NCBI RefSeq assembly: GCF_004362195.1
Contig: NZ_SNWG01000001.1
Span: 2,604,001 to 2,668,000 of the forward strand
Reading direction: 5' to 3'
Source of the DNA: Microbacterium sp. BK668
Lineage (GTDB): Bacteria; Actinomycetota; Actinomycetes; Actinomycetales; Microbacteriaceae
Length of the DNA stretch: 64,000 nt
Position numbers and translations under genes: made by a program. The notes beneath the pieces are model-generated. The model made no database searches, was not told where the DNA came from, and saw only the letters and a program-made list of their open reading frames with translations. Positions 26,186 through 34,549 of this stretch are shown one piece after another (positions within the stretch are counted from its first letter, which is position 1; every line of letters begins with the position of its first letter).

Positions 26186-26971
26186 ATGCCCCGTCGCCGA
26201 CCCGCCGACGTCGCCATCCGCGCGTCCGACCTGTCGCTCGCGCGCTCGACGCGCGGAGGGGTGGACGTGCGCGTCGTCGACGGAGCGTCCTTCGTGCTTC
26301 CTCACTCCGGGACCCTGGCGATCATGGGACCGACGGGCGCGGGCAAGTCGAGCCTCGCGGCGATCCTCGCAGGGGTCGAAGAGCCGGGCCTCGCGGTCGT
26401 CGGCGGCGAAGCGTGGGTGGAGGGCATCCCGGTGCGCAGCCCCGGTCGCTCCCGCCGGGAATGGACCTACTTCGCCGGGTACCTTCCGCAGTCCGCCGGC
26501 GCGAAGCTTCCCGCCCGGCTGACGGTGGCGGACGTCATCGGCGAACCGATCACCAGCCGCGACCGTCGCGTCAATCAGCGCGCGCTCGCCGTGCGCGTCG
26601 CGACTCTCCTCGACGAGCTCATGCTCCCGCTCGGCGCGGCGGCGAAGTATCCGTACGAGCTCAGCGCCGGCATGCGGCAGCGCGTGGCATTCGCCCGCAC
26701 CCTGGTGCTCGAGCCGCGCGTCCTCATCGCCGACGAGCCGTTCGCGAACATGGATGTCGAGGTGCGCCGCGCCGCGCGCGATGCGATCCTCCGCCGACGC
26801 GGCCGCGGGATGTCCGCTCTCGTCGTGACCAACGAGGCCGATGTCGTGCGAGACCTCTCGGCGGACGTGCTCGTGCTTCGCGGAGGGCACACGGTGGCAT
26901 ACGGCCGCGGGACGGAGCGCCTGCTGTGGACGCCGAGCTCGGGAGCCGATGAGCGCCTCATCGCGTCATGA
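26186..26971 (+). CDS. Orphan ABC transporter ATP-binding protein
   Basis: A 261-residue ABC ATPase: Walker A GPTGAGKS (48-55), the signature SAGMRQR in the LSGGQ position, and Walker B VLIADEP followed by FANMD as the D loop. The order and the YPYELSAGMRQR signature resemble oligopeptide/nickel-type ATPases. The product ends with EADVVRDLSADVLVLRGG typical of the H-loop region, but the conserved switch His is not clear: TNEAD replaces the usual S/T-H-D. No permease or substrate-binding gene is adjacent, so its partners must lie elsewhere. The ATG has a CAGGAT box six bases upstream. Confidence 0.85.
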   Translation: MPRRRPADVAIRASDLSLARSTRGGVDVRVVDGASFVLPHSGTLAIMGPTGAGKSSLAAILAGVEEPGLAVVGGEAWVEGIPVRSPGRSRREWTYFAGYLPQSAGAKLPARLTVADVIGEPITSRDRRVNQRALAVRVATLLDELMLPLGAAAKYPYELSAGMRQRVAFARTLVLEPRVLIADEPFANMDVEVRRAARDAILRRRGRGMSALVVTNEADVVRDLSADVLVLRGGHTVAYGRGTERLLWTPSSGADERLIAS

Positions 26972-26989
26972 GCACCCTCCCGGCTTTGC

Positions 26990-26995
26990 TAAGAT
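26990..26995 (+). promoter_or_regulatory. -10 box of the tRNA-Asn gene
   Basis: TAAGAT lies 33 bases before the tRNA 5' end, in a GCTAAGATGGTGTGG context typical of tRNA promoters. The -35 region is not distinct. Confidence 0.5.
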
Positions 26996-27027
26996 GGTGT
27001 GGTTGCCCGCGCGAGAGCGCGAAGCAT

Positions 27028-27100
27028 TCCTCCATAGCTCAATTGGCAGAGCAATCGGCTGTTAACCGATAGGTTCTTGGTTCGAGTCCAAGTGGGGGAG
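27028..27100 (+). tRNA. tRNA-Asn (anticodon GTT)
   Basis: The 73-base cloverleaf has a 7-bp acceptor stem (TCCTCCA with TGGGGGA, one T-G pair), the D-arm TAGCTCAATTGGCAGAGCA, an anticodon stem ATCGG/CCGAT with loop CTGTTAA (anticodon at 27061-27063), and a T-arm GGTTCGAGTCC. The discriminator is G27100. CCA is not encoded. A strong hairpin follows at 27106. Confidence 0.97.
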
Positions 27101-27105
27101 CAGAT

Positions 27106-27131
27106 CGGCCCCGAGCTCCACCTCGGGGCCG
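27106..27131 (+). terminator. Terminator shared by tRNA-Asn and the convergent ATP-grasp gene
   Basis: A 10-bp stem (CGGCCCCGAG at 27106-27115 with 27122-27131) has a six-base loop and is followed by TTCGTCATT. It is four bases from the stop of the minus-strand ATP-grasp gene and five bases from the tRNA end, so it can serve both directions. Confidence 0.8.
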
Positions 27132-27135
27132 TTCG

Positions 27136-28737
27136 TCATTCCCGGTCCGAGCCGACCGGCACTGGCCGCTCGCGGCGAGCGTCCTCAGCCTCGTGCAGGA
27201 GCAGGCGTCGCGCTTCCTCGTACAGGCGCATCGCGCGCTCCGGTGAGTCGCCCACGGCCGTCATCCCCACCCGGCCGTGCTCGGGAAGCGAGCTGATCAT
27301 GTGGAAGACGATCCCCTCCTGTCGGGAGGGGTCGAAATGGATGCCGTACCGTGCCACGACATCGAACAGGTCGCCGACCGACAGCGCGCGGAGTTCATCG
27401 CTTTCGAGGTGATCGGTCGCCACGAGGTGTTTGTCGACGCCCTCGGGCGTGACGAACCTCCCTGAGTCGCCGTCATAGGAGCCGTTCGTGAGGAACTGCA
27501 GCGTGAGGAAGGGATGAGTCGTCCCGCCTCTGCGCAGATTGAGCTCGATCGCGTAGGCCGACCACTCGCCGCCATCGCGGACCACGACGAAGTCGACGGC
27601 GAACCGTCCGATGACACCCTCCTGGGCGAGTCGTCGGCCGATCGCCATAGCCGGCTCGCTGATGAGACGCGAGTACGCGCGATCCGCCGGGAAGACGCAT
27701 CCCAGGTAGCTCTGCCCGCTCGCGCCCCCGAGCAGCTGATCGTGGGTGGAGAGCAGCTCCACCTCGCCGTCGGGCCGCACGCGCATCTGAACACTCGGGC
27801 TGACCAGCTCCTCGCCGACGATGCGCTCCTCGACGATGCCGCCGCTGCTCTCCAGCGCGCCGAGGAATGCCTCGGCCGACAGCCCGGGCGCCTCGGGGAG
27901 GAGCGCGCCGAGCCGATCGCGCACGACGTGGCGTCGGGACCCCGGCGGCGCGGACGCGACCCCCGACAGATCGAGAAGGGCGTTGCCCGCTCCGGAGACG
28001 CCCTCGTTCAGCTTGACGATGACCTGCGAGAGCGCCGGCTTCCTGTCGAGCATCGCCTCGATCGCCGTCACGACATCGTCGACCGAATGGAGGTCCTCGG
28101 CCCCCAGGGGGTAGAGGATGCCCACCTCCCCGAAGAGCCGTCGGCATCCCGTCTTGGTTCCGAGAGGCGCCAGCCGGGGATCGGGTCCGTACATCGGGAT
28201 GCCGAGGCTCAGCGCGAGATCGCGCTCGAGCCTCGTCGTGCCGTACGGGACCAGGTGCGACCGCCGCGGATTCGGTATGCACGCCGCGATCTTCTCGAGG
28301 AGCCTCGGACGCTCGAGGAGCTTCTGGGTCAGGGGCACCGTCGAGGCATCCCCGACCGGGAGAAGCGTCAATCGCGCCAGCGCGTGGCTGGGGATCACGC
28401 CCGGAAGAAGCGCGAGGTAGTACTCGATGATGCGGGGGTCGATGGGCATCGATGTCACGTACACCATGCGCAGCCTCGGCTGGCGAAGAAGGAGCAGAAG
28501 GAAGAGGAAACGCTCCTCGAATGCCTGCATGATGCTGCCGCTGCGGCCGGTCGTCGAGGTCGCGACGACGGACGGGACGACGACGACCGACTCGTCGTCG
28601 TAGCCCGCCCTCATCGCGCCCCACACGTCGGACATGCGTCGCTGCAGCACGCGGAAGCGCTCGTCCCTCTCCGCCTGGTCCAGGTCCGACAGAAGCGCCG
28701 GAGAGGCTTCCGCCGGGCCGGCTTCATGCTCATTCAT
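27136..28737 (-). CDS. PGM1-like ATP-grasp peptide ligase
   Basis: A 533-residue protein that fits the peptide ligase PGM1-related family. A pre-ATP-grasp region (about 30-190, with SVVVVPSVVATSTTGRSGS and PYGTTRLERDLALSLGIPMYG) precedes an ATP-grasp fold with VIVKLNEGVSGAGNALLDL (nucleotide-binding strand and glycine loop) and the metal-binding end AYAIELNLRRGGTTHPFL. PGM1 of Streptomyces joins peptides to a guanidino amino acid in pheganomycin synthesis. A carboxylate-amine ligation is therefore expected here, but the substrate is unknown. The ATG overlaps the stop of the upstream cyclase gene by four bases, so it belongs to the signalling operon. Confidence 0.8.
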   Translation of the reverse strand: MNEHEAGPAEASPALLSDLDQAERDERFRVLQRRMSDVWGAMRAGYDDESVVVVPSVVATSTTGRSGSIMQAFEERFLFLLLLLRQPRLRMVYVTSMPIDPRIIEYYLALLPGVIPSHALARLTLLPVGDASTVPLTQKLLERPRLLEKIAACIPNPRRSHLVPYGTTRLERDLALSLGIPMYGPDPRLAPLGTKTGCRRLFGEVGILYPLGAEDLHSVDDVVTAIEAMLDRKPALSQVIVKLNEGVSGAGNALLDLSGVASAPPGSRRHVVRDRLGALLPEAPGLSAEAFLGALESSGGIVEERIVGEELVSPSVQMRVRPDGEVELLSTHDQLLGGASGQSYLGCVFPADRAYSRLISEPAMAIGRRLAQEGVIGRFAVDFVVVRDGGEWSAYAIELNLRRGGTTHPFLTLQFLTNGSYDGDSGRFVTPEGVDKHLVATDHLESDELRALSVGDLFDVVARYGIHFDPSRQEGIVFHMISSLPEHGRVGMTAVGDSPERAMRLYEEARRLLLHEAEDARRERPVPVGSDRE

Positions 28738-29900
28738 GGCTTCGTCCCCTTCTCTGCACGTCGGAGCGCCGCGATGTCGAACACCCGCACGGGACGACTG
28801 AACCCGCGCAGGTCGAGTTCGCCGACCGGTCGTGCCTCTACGAGAGCCTCGACCGCGGAGAAGACGCGCTGCGCGACGAGGATCTGTCCCGCATCGGCGG
28901 CGGCGCACAGGCGCGCCGCGAGATTCGTCACGCTGCCGATGGCGGCGTAGTCCGAGCGCCCGGGGAAGCCGATGCGCCCCAGGGTCGCATACCCTTGCGC
29001 GATGCCGACGCCGAACCCGAGCCGGTATCCGCGCCGCTCCCAGCCCGCGATGAGCCCCGCGACGCGCTCGCGCATGGCGACAGCCATCGCGACCGCCCGC
29101 TCCGCGGGATCGTCGCACGGCACCGGGTCGTTGAAGAACACCATCAGTCCGTCGCCCGTGAATCGCTCCAGAGTGCCGCCGAAGAGGTCGATGAGCCCGC
29201 CGAGTGCGTGGTGGTACTCGGAGAGCACGCCCATCACCTCCTCGGGTTCACTCGATTCCGCGAACGACGTGAACCCGCGCAGATCGCAGAACACCACGAC
29301 GATCTCGCGCCGATGGCTCGCGAGGAAGTCCTCCTCGTGCGAGTCCATCACCAGGTCCACGAGCTGCGGAGGGAGGAACCGCCGCAGCCGCCCCATCCTC
29401 TCGAGGTCCTCCAGCTGCGCGGTCACCCGCCCCTCGAGCTCGGCATTCCATGCCGCCAGCTCTCGGGCCTGCCGCTCGATCGTGTCGTGGTACCGCTTGA
29501 TCCGTGCGAGCGATGCCACGCGCGCGAGGAGCTCCTCGCGCTGGAACGGCTTGCTGATGAAGTCGTCCGCGCCGGCCTCGATGGCGCGGAGGCGCTCCTG
29601 GTCACCGCTGGCCGTGATCATGACGACAGGCAGGAAGCGGGTTGCGGGAGCCAGCCGGATGCGCCGGCAGACCTCGTAGCCGTCGATGTCGGGCATGACG
29701 ATGTCGAGCAGCACGAGGTCGGCGCGCGAGGCGGGGAGCACATCGAGCGCCTCGGATCCCGATGCGGCGGTGACGACGCGGTAACCGCGCGGACTCAGGG
29801 TGGCATCCAGCAGACGCAGGTTCTGCGGCACGTCGTCGACGGCCAGCACGGTGACGGGCTCATCGGCGTCGATCTCCTCGGCGCCCGCTGTTGCGCTCAT
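28734..29900 (-). CDS. Response regulator with class III nucleotide cyclase output
   Basis: A 388-residue fusion of an N-terminal receiver domain (phospho-acceptor Asp66 in LVLLDIVMPD, conserved acidic pair in VDD near 22, Lys117 in SKPF) with a coiled linker (about 135-190) and a C-terminal class III adenylate/guanylate cyclase domain. Metal-binding Asp206 (VFCDLRGFTSF) and Asp250 (RFTGDGLMVFF), and the catalytic Asn326 and Arg330 (VTNLAARLC), are present. The purine-specifying positions differ from textbook cyclases: Arg (ERFTGD) replaces the usual Lys, and Ala (DYAAIG) replaces Thr/Asp. A phosphorylated receiver probably controls cAMP-like synthesis. It overlaps both neighbours as ATGA. 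Confidence 0.88.
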   Translation of the reverse strand: MSATAGAEEIDADEPVTVLAVDDVPQNLRLLDATLSPRGYRVVTAASGSEALDVLPASRADLVLLDIVMPDIDGYEVCRRIRLAPATRFLPVVMITASGDQERLRAIEAGADDFISKPFQREELLARVASLARIKRYHDTIERQARELAAWNAELEGRVTAQLEDLERMGRLRRFLPPQLVDLVMDSHEEDFLASHRREIVVVFCDLRGFTSFAESSEPEEVMGVLSEYHHALGGLIDLFGGTLERFTGDGLMVFFNDPVPCDDPAERAVAMAVAMRERVAGLIAGWERRGYRLGFGVGIAQGYATLGRIGFPGRSDYAAIGSVTNLAARLCAAADAGQILVAQRVFSAVEALVEARPVGELDLRGFSRPVRVFDIAALRRAEKGTKP

Positions 29901-30277
29901 GACGGCTCCCGCTTCGGGAGCAGGTCGTGGACGTACCGCCGCAGCTCGACGACGCCGATGGGCTTCGTGAGGTAGCCGTCGAAGCCCGCGGCGAGCGCCT
30001 TCGCACGGTCCTCGCCCATCGCGAAGGCGGTGAGGGCGACGACTGGCAGGTCGGGCGGCCCCTCGTCGCGGAGCCTGCGCAGCGCTTCGTAGCCGTCGAT
30101 CCCCGGCAGCTGCAGATCCATGAGCACCAGGTCGGGAGGCTCCGCCAGCGCGCGTGCGACGCCGTCCTCCCCGGTCGACGCCTCGATGACGTCGAAGCCC
30201 GACGCCCGAAGAACACCGCGCACGAGCTTCAGGTTGAGGGGGTTGTCCTCGACGACGAGGATCCGCTCCGCAGGCAT
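29897..30277 (-). CDS. Single-domain response regulator (DivK/CheY-like)
   Basis: A 126-residue stand-alone receiver domain: acidic pair Glu-Asp in LVVEDNPLNLKLVR, phospho-acceptor Asp54 in LVLMDLQLPGIDGYE, Thr in ALTAFAMGED and Lys in LTKPI. The sequence is closest to the DivK/CheY-like regulators used in phosphorelays with hybrid kinases. It starts five bases after the stop of the hybrid kinase and overlaps the cyclase gene as ATGA. It probably shuttles phosphate between the kinase and the cyclase-linked receiver. Confidence 0.92.
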   Translation of the reverse strand: MPAERILVVEDNPLNLKLVRGVLRASGFDVIEASTGEDGVARALAEPPDLVLMDLQLPGIDGYEALRRLRDEGPPDLPVVALTAFAMGEDRAKALAAGFDGYLTKPIGVVELRRYVHDLLPKREPS

Positions 30278-30282
30278 CGCCC

Positions 30283-32589
30283 TCACCCTCCCCACGCCGC
30301 CGACGGCACGAGGCCGTTGCGCTGCAGAGCGCCGACGATGGCGTCGCGGGCGACGGGCTTCACGAGGTAGTCCGACGCGCCGAGCGTCAGACCCCTGGTC
30401 CGCTCGTCGAGCATCGACACGACGATGACCGGGATGTCTCGCGTCATCACGTCCGACTGGAGACGACTCAGCACCTCCCACCCGTCGATGCCGGGCAGCC
30501 GGATGTCCAGCAGGACCGCGGCGGGATGGAGAGCCCGGATCATCCCGAGTCCCTCCAGTCCGTCTCGCGAAAGCACCACCTGCAGCCCGAGACCGTCGAG
30601 GTATGCGGTGATGAGGTCGAGAGACGCCCGGTCGTCGTCGATGACCACGATCGACGGGGCCTCCGCGTCCACCGCTGCCGGCGCCTGACTCGCCTGGGGC
30701 CGGAGGGGGACGGAGAAGCCGAAGGTGCTCCCGACCCCGACTTCGGTCTCGAGCCACATGCGGCCGCCGAGAAGCGCGACGATGCGTCGGCACAGAGCCA
30801 GCCCCAGACCCGTGCCCTCCTCGCGCTGCGGCCCACGACGGCCCTGCTGGAACGACTCGAAGATCAGCTCGCGATCGGCCGGAGGGATGCCGACTCCCGT
30901 GTCCGTGACCGTCACGGAGAGCTCGTCGTCCGCGCGGGCTGCCGCGAGCACGACTCGGCCGCCGTCGGGAGCGAACTTCACCGCGTTGCTGAGCAGGTTG
31001 ACGAGCACCTGCCGGAACCGCAGCTCGTCGGCGTGGAGGGTCTCCGGTGCGTCGCCGGCCTCGAGCGACAGGGAGATGCCGTGCGCCGCCGCGCGGGCGC
31101 GGACCATGGAGAGGGCGTATTCGAGCGCCGGCCGGAGGGGGAACGTCGACGCATCCACCTCCATGCGGCCCGCCTCCACCTTGGAGAGGTCGAGGATGTC
31201 GTTCAGCAGCTGGAGCAGGTGGCGCCCCGAACTCAGGATGTCCCGCACGTACTCGTCCTGGCGCTCGTTGAGCTCGCCGAACATGCGCTCCAGCAGCACT
31301 TCCGAGAAGCCGATCACGGCGTTGAGCGGTGTGCGCAGCTCGTGCGACATGCTGGCGAGGAACTCGGACTTGTGCTGGCTCACGACCTGCAGCTCCGCCG
31401 TCTTCGTCTCGAGCTCGCGGAAGAGCCGAGCGTTGAGGATCGCGAGCGCCGACTGGCCGGCGAACGCCTCGAGGAACTCCAACGTCTCACGCGAGAAGTC
31501 GCCGGCGGCACGGCGGCGGACGACGAGAGCCCCGACGATGCCTTCGCCACTGAGCACGGGAACGGTCACCATCGACCGCCAGCCGTCATCGCGAAGGAGG
31601 CGAAGATGCTCGTCGAGCTCGACCGTCGCGAGATCGGGCACGACGAGCGGCCGCCCCTCGCGTGCAGCTCTCCCGACGAGCGTCGTGTCGATCCCGATCT
31701 CCACCGCACGGAGCCGGGCGAGGAGCTCGGGGCTCGTCTCGTAAGCCGTGCGCACGAAGAATCGTCGTTCCTCCTCGGCGAACTCGAGCATCGAGCCGCC
31801 GTCGCACCCCGAGAATCGCACCGCGTTCATGATGATCGCGGCGAGCACCTGGTCGAGGTCGAGGCTGGAGCTGACGGATGCACCCACCTCGCGCAGCGCC
31901 TCGAGCTGCTCCACCTTGCGCGCCAGCTCCGCGCCTCGGGACTCGAGCGCCTTGACGAGGTGAACGTGCCGCACGACGATGGCGGCCTGCGCGGCGAAGG
32001 CCTGCAGCGGCGCGATGTCCTGCTCGTCGAACGACTGAGCCTCGTAGCGCCACAGCGACAGCACCCCCACCACCTCGTCGTCGAGCAGCATGGGCGCGGC
32101 CAGCAGCGTGCGGTAGTTGCCGATCCGCTGGACGTCCTGCCGGCCGTACGCGGGATCCGCGAGGACGTCGGGGATCTGCTGGATGACGCGATCCTCGGCG
32201 ACGCGGCCGAGCAGCGTGCGGCGATCCAGCCCGAACGGGTGCTGTTCGATGTAGGCCGTGAACTCCCGGGACAGCCCCACCCACGACTTGAGGACGAAGG
32301 TGCCTCCCTCGATCAGGTACACCTGGCCGACGTCGGCGTTGCACAGGCGCCTCGCGCTGGCGACGACGCTGTGCAGGACGGCGTCGGGGTCGGAACCGGA
32401 TCGTCCGAGGGCGAGGAGGACCTCGTTCATGGCCGCGAACTGCTCGGTGGCGTCGTTCAGGCCCTGCGGCGGGATCCTGTGACCCCCGTCGCCTTCCCCT
32501 GCCCCGCGCCGACCGCTGATGACGGCCTCCTCCCGAAGACCCTGCGCCCCACGACAGGCGTCATTGTCCTCGCCGCCACACCCGCGCAC
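30283..32589 (-). CDS. Soluble hybrid sensor histidine kinase (GAF-GAF-HisKA-HATPase-REC)
   Basis: A 768-residue cytosolic hybrid kinase with no membrane helix. The order is a first GAF domain (about 60-205), a second GAF domain (235-388), dimerisation/phosphoacceptor HisKA with His416 in SHELRTPLNAVIGFSE, an HATPase domain (N box LVNLLSNAVKFAPDGG, G boxes DTGVGIPP and GTGLGL), and a C-terminal receiver with Asp695 in LLDIRLPGIDGW. GAF inputs suggest small-molecule, redox or light sensing. I choose the GTG at 32589, 27 bases after the def stop, because a GAGGTG site precedes it. A start nearer ATG-Asn-Glu-Val (about residue 54) is possible and would remove a low-complexity N-terminus. Confidence 0.9.
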   Translation of the reverse strand: MRGCGGEDNDACRGAQGLREEAVISGRRGAGEGDGGHRIPPQGLNDATEQFAAMNEVLLALGRSGSDPDAVLHSVVASARRLCNADVGQVYLIEGGTFVLKSWVGLSREFTAYIEQHPFGLDRRTLLGRVAEDRVIQQIPDVLADPAYGRQDVQRIGNYRTLLAAPMLLDDEVVGVLSLWRYEAQSFDEQDIAPLQAFAAQAAIVVRHVHLVKALESRGAELARKVEQLEALREVGASVSSSLDLDQVLAAIIMNAVRFSGCDGGSMLEFAEEERRFFVRTAYETSPELLARLRAVEIGIDTTLVGRAAREGRPLVVPDLATVELDEHLRLLRDDGWRSMVTVPVLSGEGIVGALVVRRRAAGDFSRETLEFLEAFAGQSALAILNARLFRELETKTAELQVVSQHKSEFLASMSHELRTPLNAVIGFSEVLLERMFGELNERQDEYVRDILSSGRHLLQLLNDILDLSKVEAGRMEVDASTFPLRPALEYALSMVRARAAAHGISLSLEAGDAPETLHADELRFRQVLVNLLSNAVKFAPDGGRVVLAAARADDELSVTVTDTGVGIPPADRELIFESFQQGRRGPQREEGTGLGLALCRRIVALLGGRMWLETEVGVGSTFGFSVPLRPQASQAPAAVDAEAPSIVVIDDDRASLDLITAYLDGLGLQVVLSRDGLEGLGMIRALHPAAVLLDIRLPGIDGWEVLSRLQSDVMTRDIPVIVVSMLDERTRGLTLGASDYLVKPVARDAIVGALQRNGLVPSAAWGG

Positions 32590-32616
32590 AAGACACCTCG
32601 AGCGCCAGCGGAGGGG

Positions 32617-33183
32617 TCACGGCTCCAGGTCGTCGACCCCCGGGGTCCAGGAGGCGCCGGGACGCCCCCAGCCGCGCTTGCGCGCGATCTTCTGGGTCGT
32701 CTTCCAGTCGCCGTCGTCGAGCCGGTCGAGATAGAGGATGCCGTCGAGGTGGTCGAACTCGTGCTGCATGATGCGTGCCCGCCAGCCGTCGACCTCGATG
32801 CGCACCGGTTCGCCGTCGAGATCGGTGCCCGTCACGAGGACCTCCTCCGAGCGGCGGAGCGGGAACCGCTCGCCCGGGAACGACAGGCAGCCCTCCGACT
32901 CGTCGTCCGGATCGGGGTCGCCCGGCACGAGCGGCCGCATCCACAGCTCGGGGTTCACGATCACACCCCGCCACGGACGGCCCTCGTCGTCCTGGTACGA
33001 GTACGTGAAGATGCGAAGCGGAACGCCCACCTGGGGAGCGGCCAGACCCACCCCCGGCGCGGTGTCCATGGTCTCGAACATGTCGGCGACGAGCGTGCGG
33101 ATGTCGTCCGTGATCTGCTCGACCCTCGAGGCCGGCGCGTGCAGGACGGGGTCACCCATGATGCGGATCGGGAGAACGGCCAC
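32617..33183 (-). CDS. def: Peptide deformylase
   Basis: Def removes the formyl group from nascent proteins. The 188-residue protein has all three motifs: GVGLAAPQVG, EGCLSFPGE (metal Cys) and QHEFDHLDG (metal His pair and catalytic Glu). The N-terminal MAVLPIRIMGDPVLHAPA is typical. The GTG start has a TAGGCT box six bases upstream. The C-terminus is extended by about 25 residues. It is the first gene before the hybrid kinase on the same strand, with only 27 bases between, so transcription may run from def into the signalling operon. Confidence 0.96.
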   Translation of the reverse strand: MAVLPIRIMGDPVLHAPASRVEQITDDIRTLVADMFETMDTAPGVGLAAPQVGVPLRIFTYSYQDDEGRPWRGVIVNPELWMRPLVPGDPDPDDESEGCLSFPGERFPLRRSEEVLVTGTDLDGEPVRIEVDGWRARIMQHEFDHLDGILYLDRLDDGDWKTTQKIARKRGWGRPGASWTPGVDDLEP

Positions 33184-33189
33184 GCCTTG

Positions 33190-33195
33190 AGCCTA
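33190..33195 (-). promoter_or_regulatory. -10 box for def
   Basis: TAGGCT on the minus strand ends six bases before the GTG of def at 33183. Confidence 0.5.
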
Positions 33196-33213
33196 TCGAG
33201 GCATCCCTGCCGT

Positions 33214-33219
33214 TAGTGT
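33214..33219 (+). promoter_or_regulatory. -10 box for the DMT transporter gene
   Basis: TAGTGT ends six bases before the GTG at 33226. This and the def box on the other strand lie within 30 bases and point in opposite directions. Confidence 0.5.
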
Positions 33220-33225
33220 CGGAGG

Positions 33226-34233
33226 GTGCTGTGGGCGGAGCTGACGATCGATGAGGTGACGGACGACCTCATCGGCTTCTTCCGAGATCCGGCCATCCTC
33301 ATCGGCATCCCGCTGGCGCTCCTGGGCGCCGTCTTCATGTCGTTCGGCGCGCAGTACCAGCACCGCGGCGTCACGAAGGTCGAGCGGCTGAGCGGATCCT
33401 CGGGGAAGGCCGGTCTGAGCGGGCGACAGCTTCTCAGCCTGCTCAAGCGACCGTCGTGGGTCGTCGGCACCGTCATGCTCGGCCTCGCCATCATCTGTCA
33501 GCTGAGCGCCCTGGCGTTCGCGCCGCTCATCATCGTGCAGCCGATCGGAGCGATCTCGCTCGTCATCACGACGCTGCTCAACTCCCGCGTCACGGGCATC
33601 CGACCGACGCGGCGCTCCATCATGGCCATCGTCGCGTGCGTCGGCGGCATCTTCATCTTCGTCACCATCGCGGCGTTCTTCGCGACCGAGAATCGGGTCA
33701 CGCCCCGCGAGACGATCGTCATCCTGTCGCTCCTCGGCATCGTGCTGCTGGCTCTCGGCGGTCTCTGGTTCTGGCTCCGCAAGCGCGGACAGGCGCTGTT
33801 CTACATCGTCGCGTCCGGCATGATCTACGGGTTCGTCGCTACCCTCGCGAAGGTCGTCATCGAGCGCATCAAGGCCAACGACTTCGACTGGCTCACGATC
33901 CTGACGATCGTCGCGCTGCTGGCCGCCGTGGCGATCGGCGCCTACTTCGTCCAGACCGCCTACGCCGTCGGCCCGCCCGACCTCGTCATCGCGGGGCTCA
34001 CCGTCATCGATCCCATCGTGGCCGTGATCATCGGCCTCACGGTGCTTCAGGAGGCGGCCAACGCGCCGCCGTGGGCCTTCGTGGGCTTCGCGGTGGCCGG
34101 TGCCATCGCCGTCTTCGGCGTCATCACGCTCGCGCGATTCCATCCGCAGGTGCTCTCCGACAGTCAGGAGCTGCCCATCCAAAGGGGAAGCACGCCTCCG
34201 CCGGCGGGGAACGGGCCCGAGGGCAGCCACTGA
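33226..34233 (+). CDS. DMT/NIPA-like multi-helix transporter
   Basis: A 335-residue membrane protein of the drug/metabolite transporter superfamily with nine or ten hydrophobic helices and an N-terminal soluble stretch. The segments AILIGIPLALLGAVFMSFGAQYQHRGV and PIGAISLVITTLLNSRVTG resemble NIPA/EamA-like DMT proteins, which export metabolites or Mg2+. Substrate unknown. The C-terminal tail is polar and rich in Pro, Gly and Ser. The gene stands alone between def (divergent) and a small membrane gene (convergent). Confidence 0.85.
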   Translation: MLWAELTIDEVTDDLIGFFRDPAILIGIPLALLGAVFMSFGAQYQHRGVTKVERLSGSSGKAGLSGRQLLSLLKRPSWVVGTVMLGLAIICQLSALAFAPLIIVQPIGAISLVITTLLNSRVTGIRPTRRSIMAIVACVGGIFIFVTIAAFFATENRVTPRETIVILSLLGIVLLALGGLWFWLRKRGQALFYIVASGMIYGFVATLAKVVIERIKANDFDWLTILTIVALLAAVAIGAYFVQTAYAVGPPDLVIAGLTVIDPIVAVIIGLTVLQEAANAPPWAFVGFAVAGAIAVFGVITLARFHPQVLSDSQELPIQRGSTPPPAGNGPEGSH

Positions 34234-34249
34234 CCGGGGGATGCCGCGC

Positions 34250-34537
34250 TCAAGCGTCCCCCGGAACCTCGATGACGATACGGCCCTCGTCTACGCGGCC
34301 CCTGTCTCCGGGCAGCGGCGCGGGCGCCGGAAGCTCGACGGCAGCCTCCCAGTCGGCGTGCGCGTCTTCGGCCGAGGGACGCCACACGGCGTCAAGCCCC
34401 GAGCCGAGCCCGCCCGACGGCGCCCTGCCCGCGAGCTGGCGACGCAGCTGGTCGCGCTTGAGCACGGGCGCCAGCACGACGAGGACGACGGTCGCGAGCA
34501 GTGCGACGCCGACGACGATCCATACGCCTTCGTCCAT
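34250..34537 (-). CDS. Small single-pass membrane protein (unknown)
   Basis: The 95-residue protein begins with a hydrophobic helix (VWIVVGVALLATVVLVVLAPV, about 5-25) followed by a cytoplasmic-looking tail rich in Arg, Asp, Ala and Pro. I recognise no family. It starts at an ATG, with a TAGACT box nine bases upstream, and lies just downstream of recQ on the same strand, with 12 bases between. The tail could bind a protein partner, but nothing points to a function. Confidence 0.7.
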   Translation of the reverse strand: MDEGVWIVVGVALLATVVLVVLAPVLKRDQLRRQLAGRAPSGGLGSGLDAVWRPSAEDAHADWEAAVELPAPAPLPGDRGRVDEGRIVIEVPGDA

Positions 34538-34549
34538 GATGCTCGGAGT

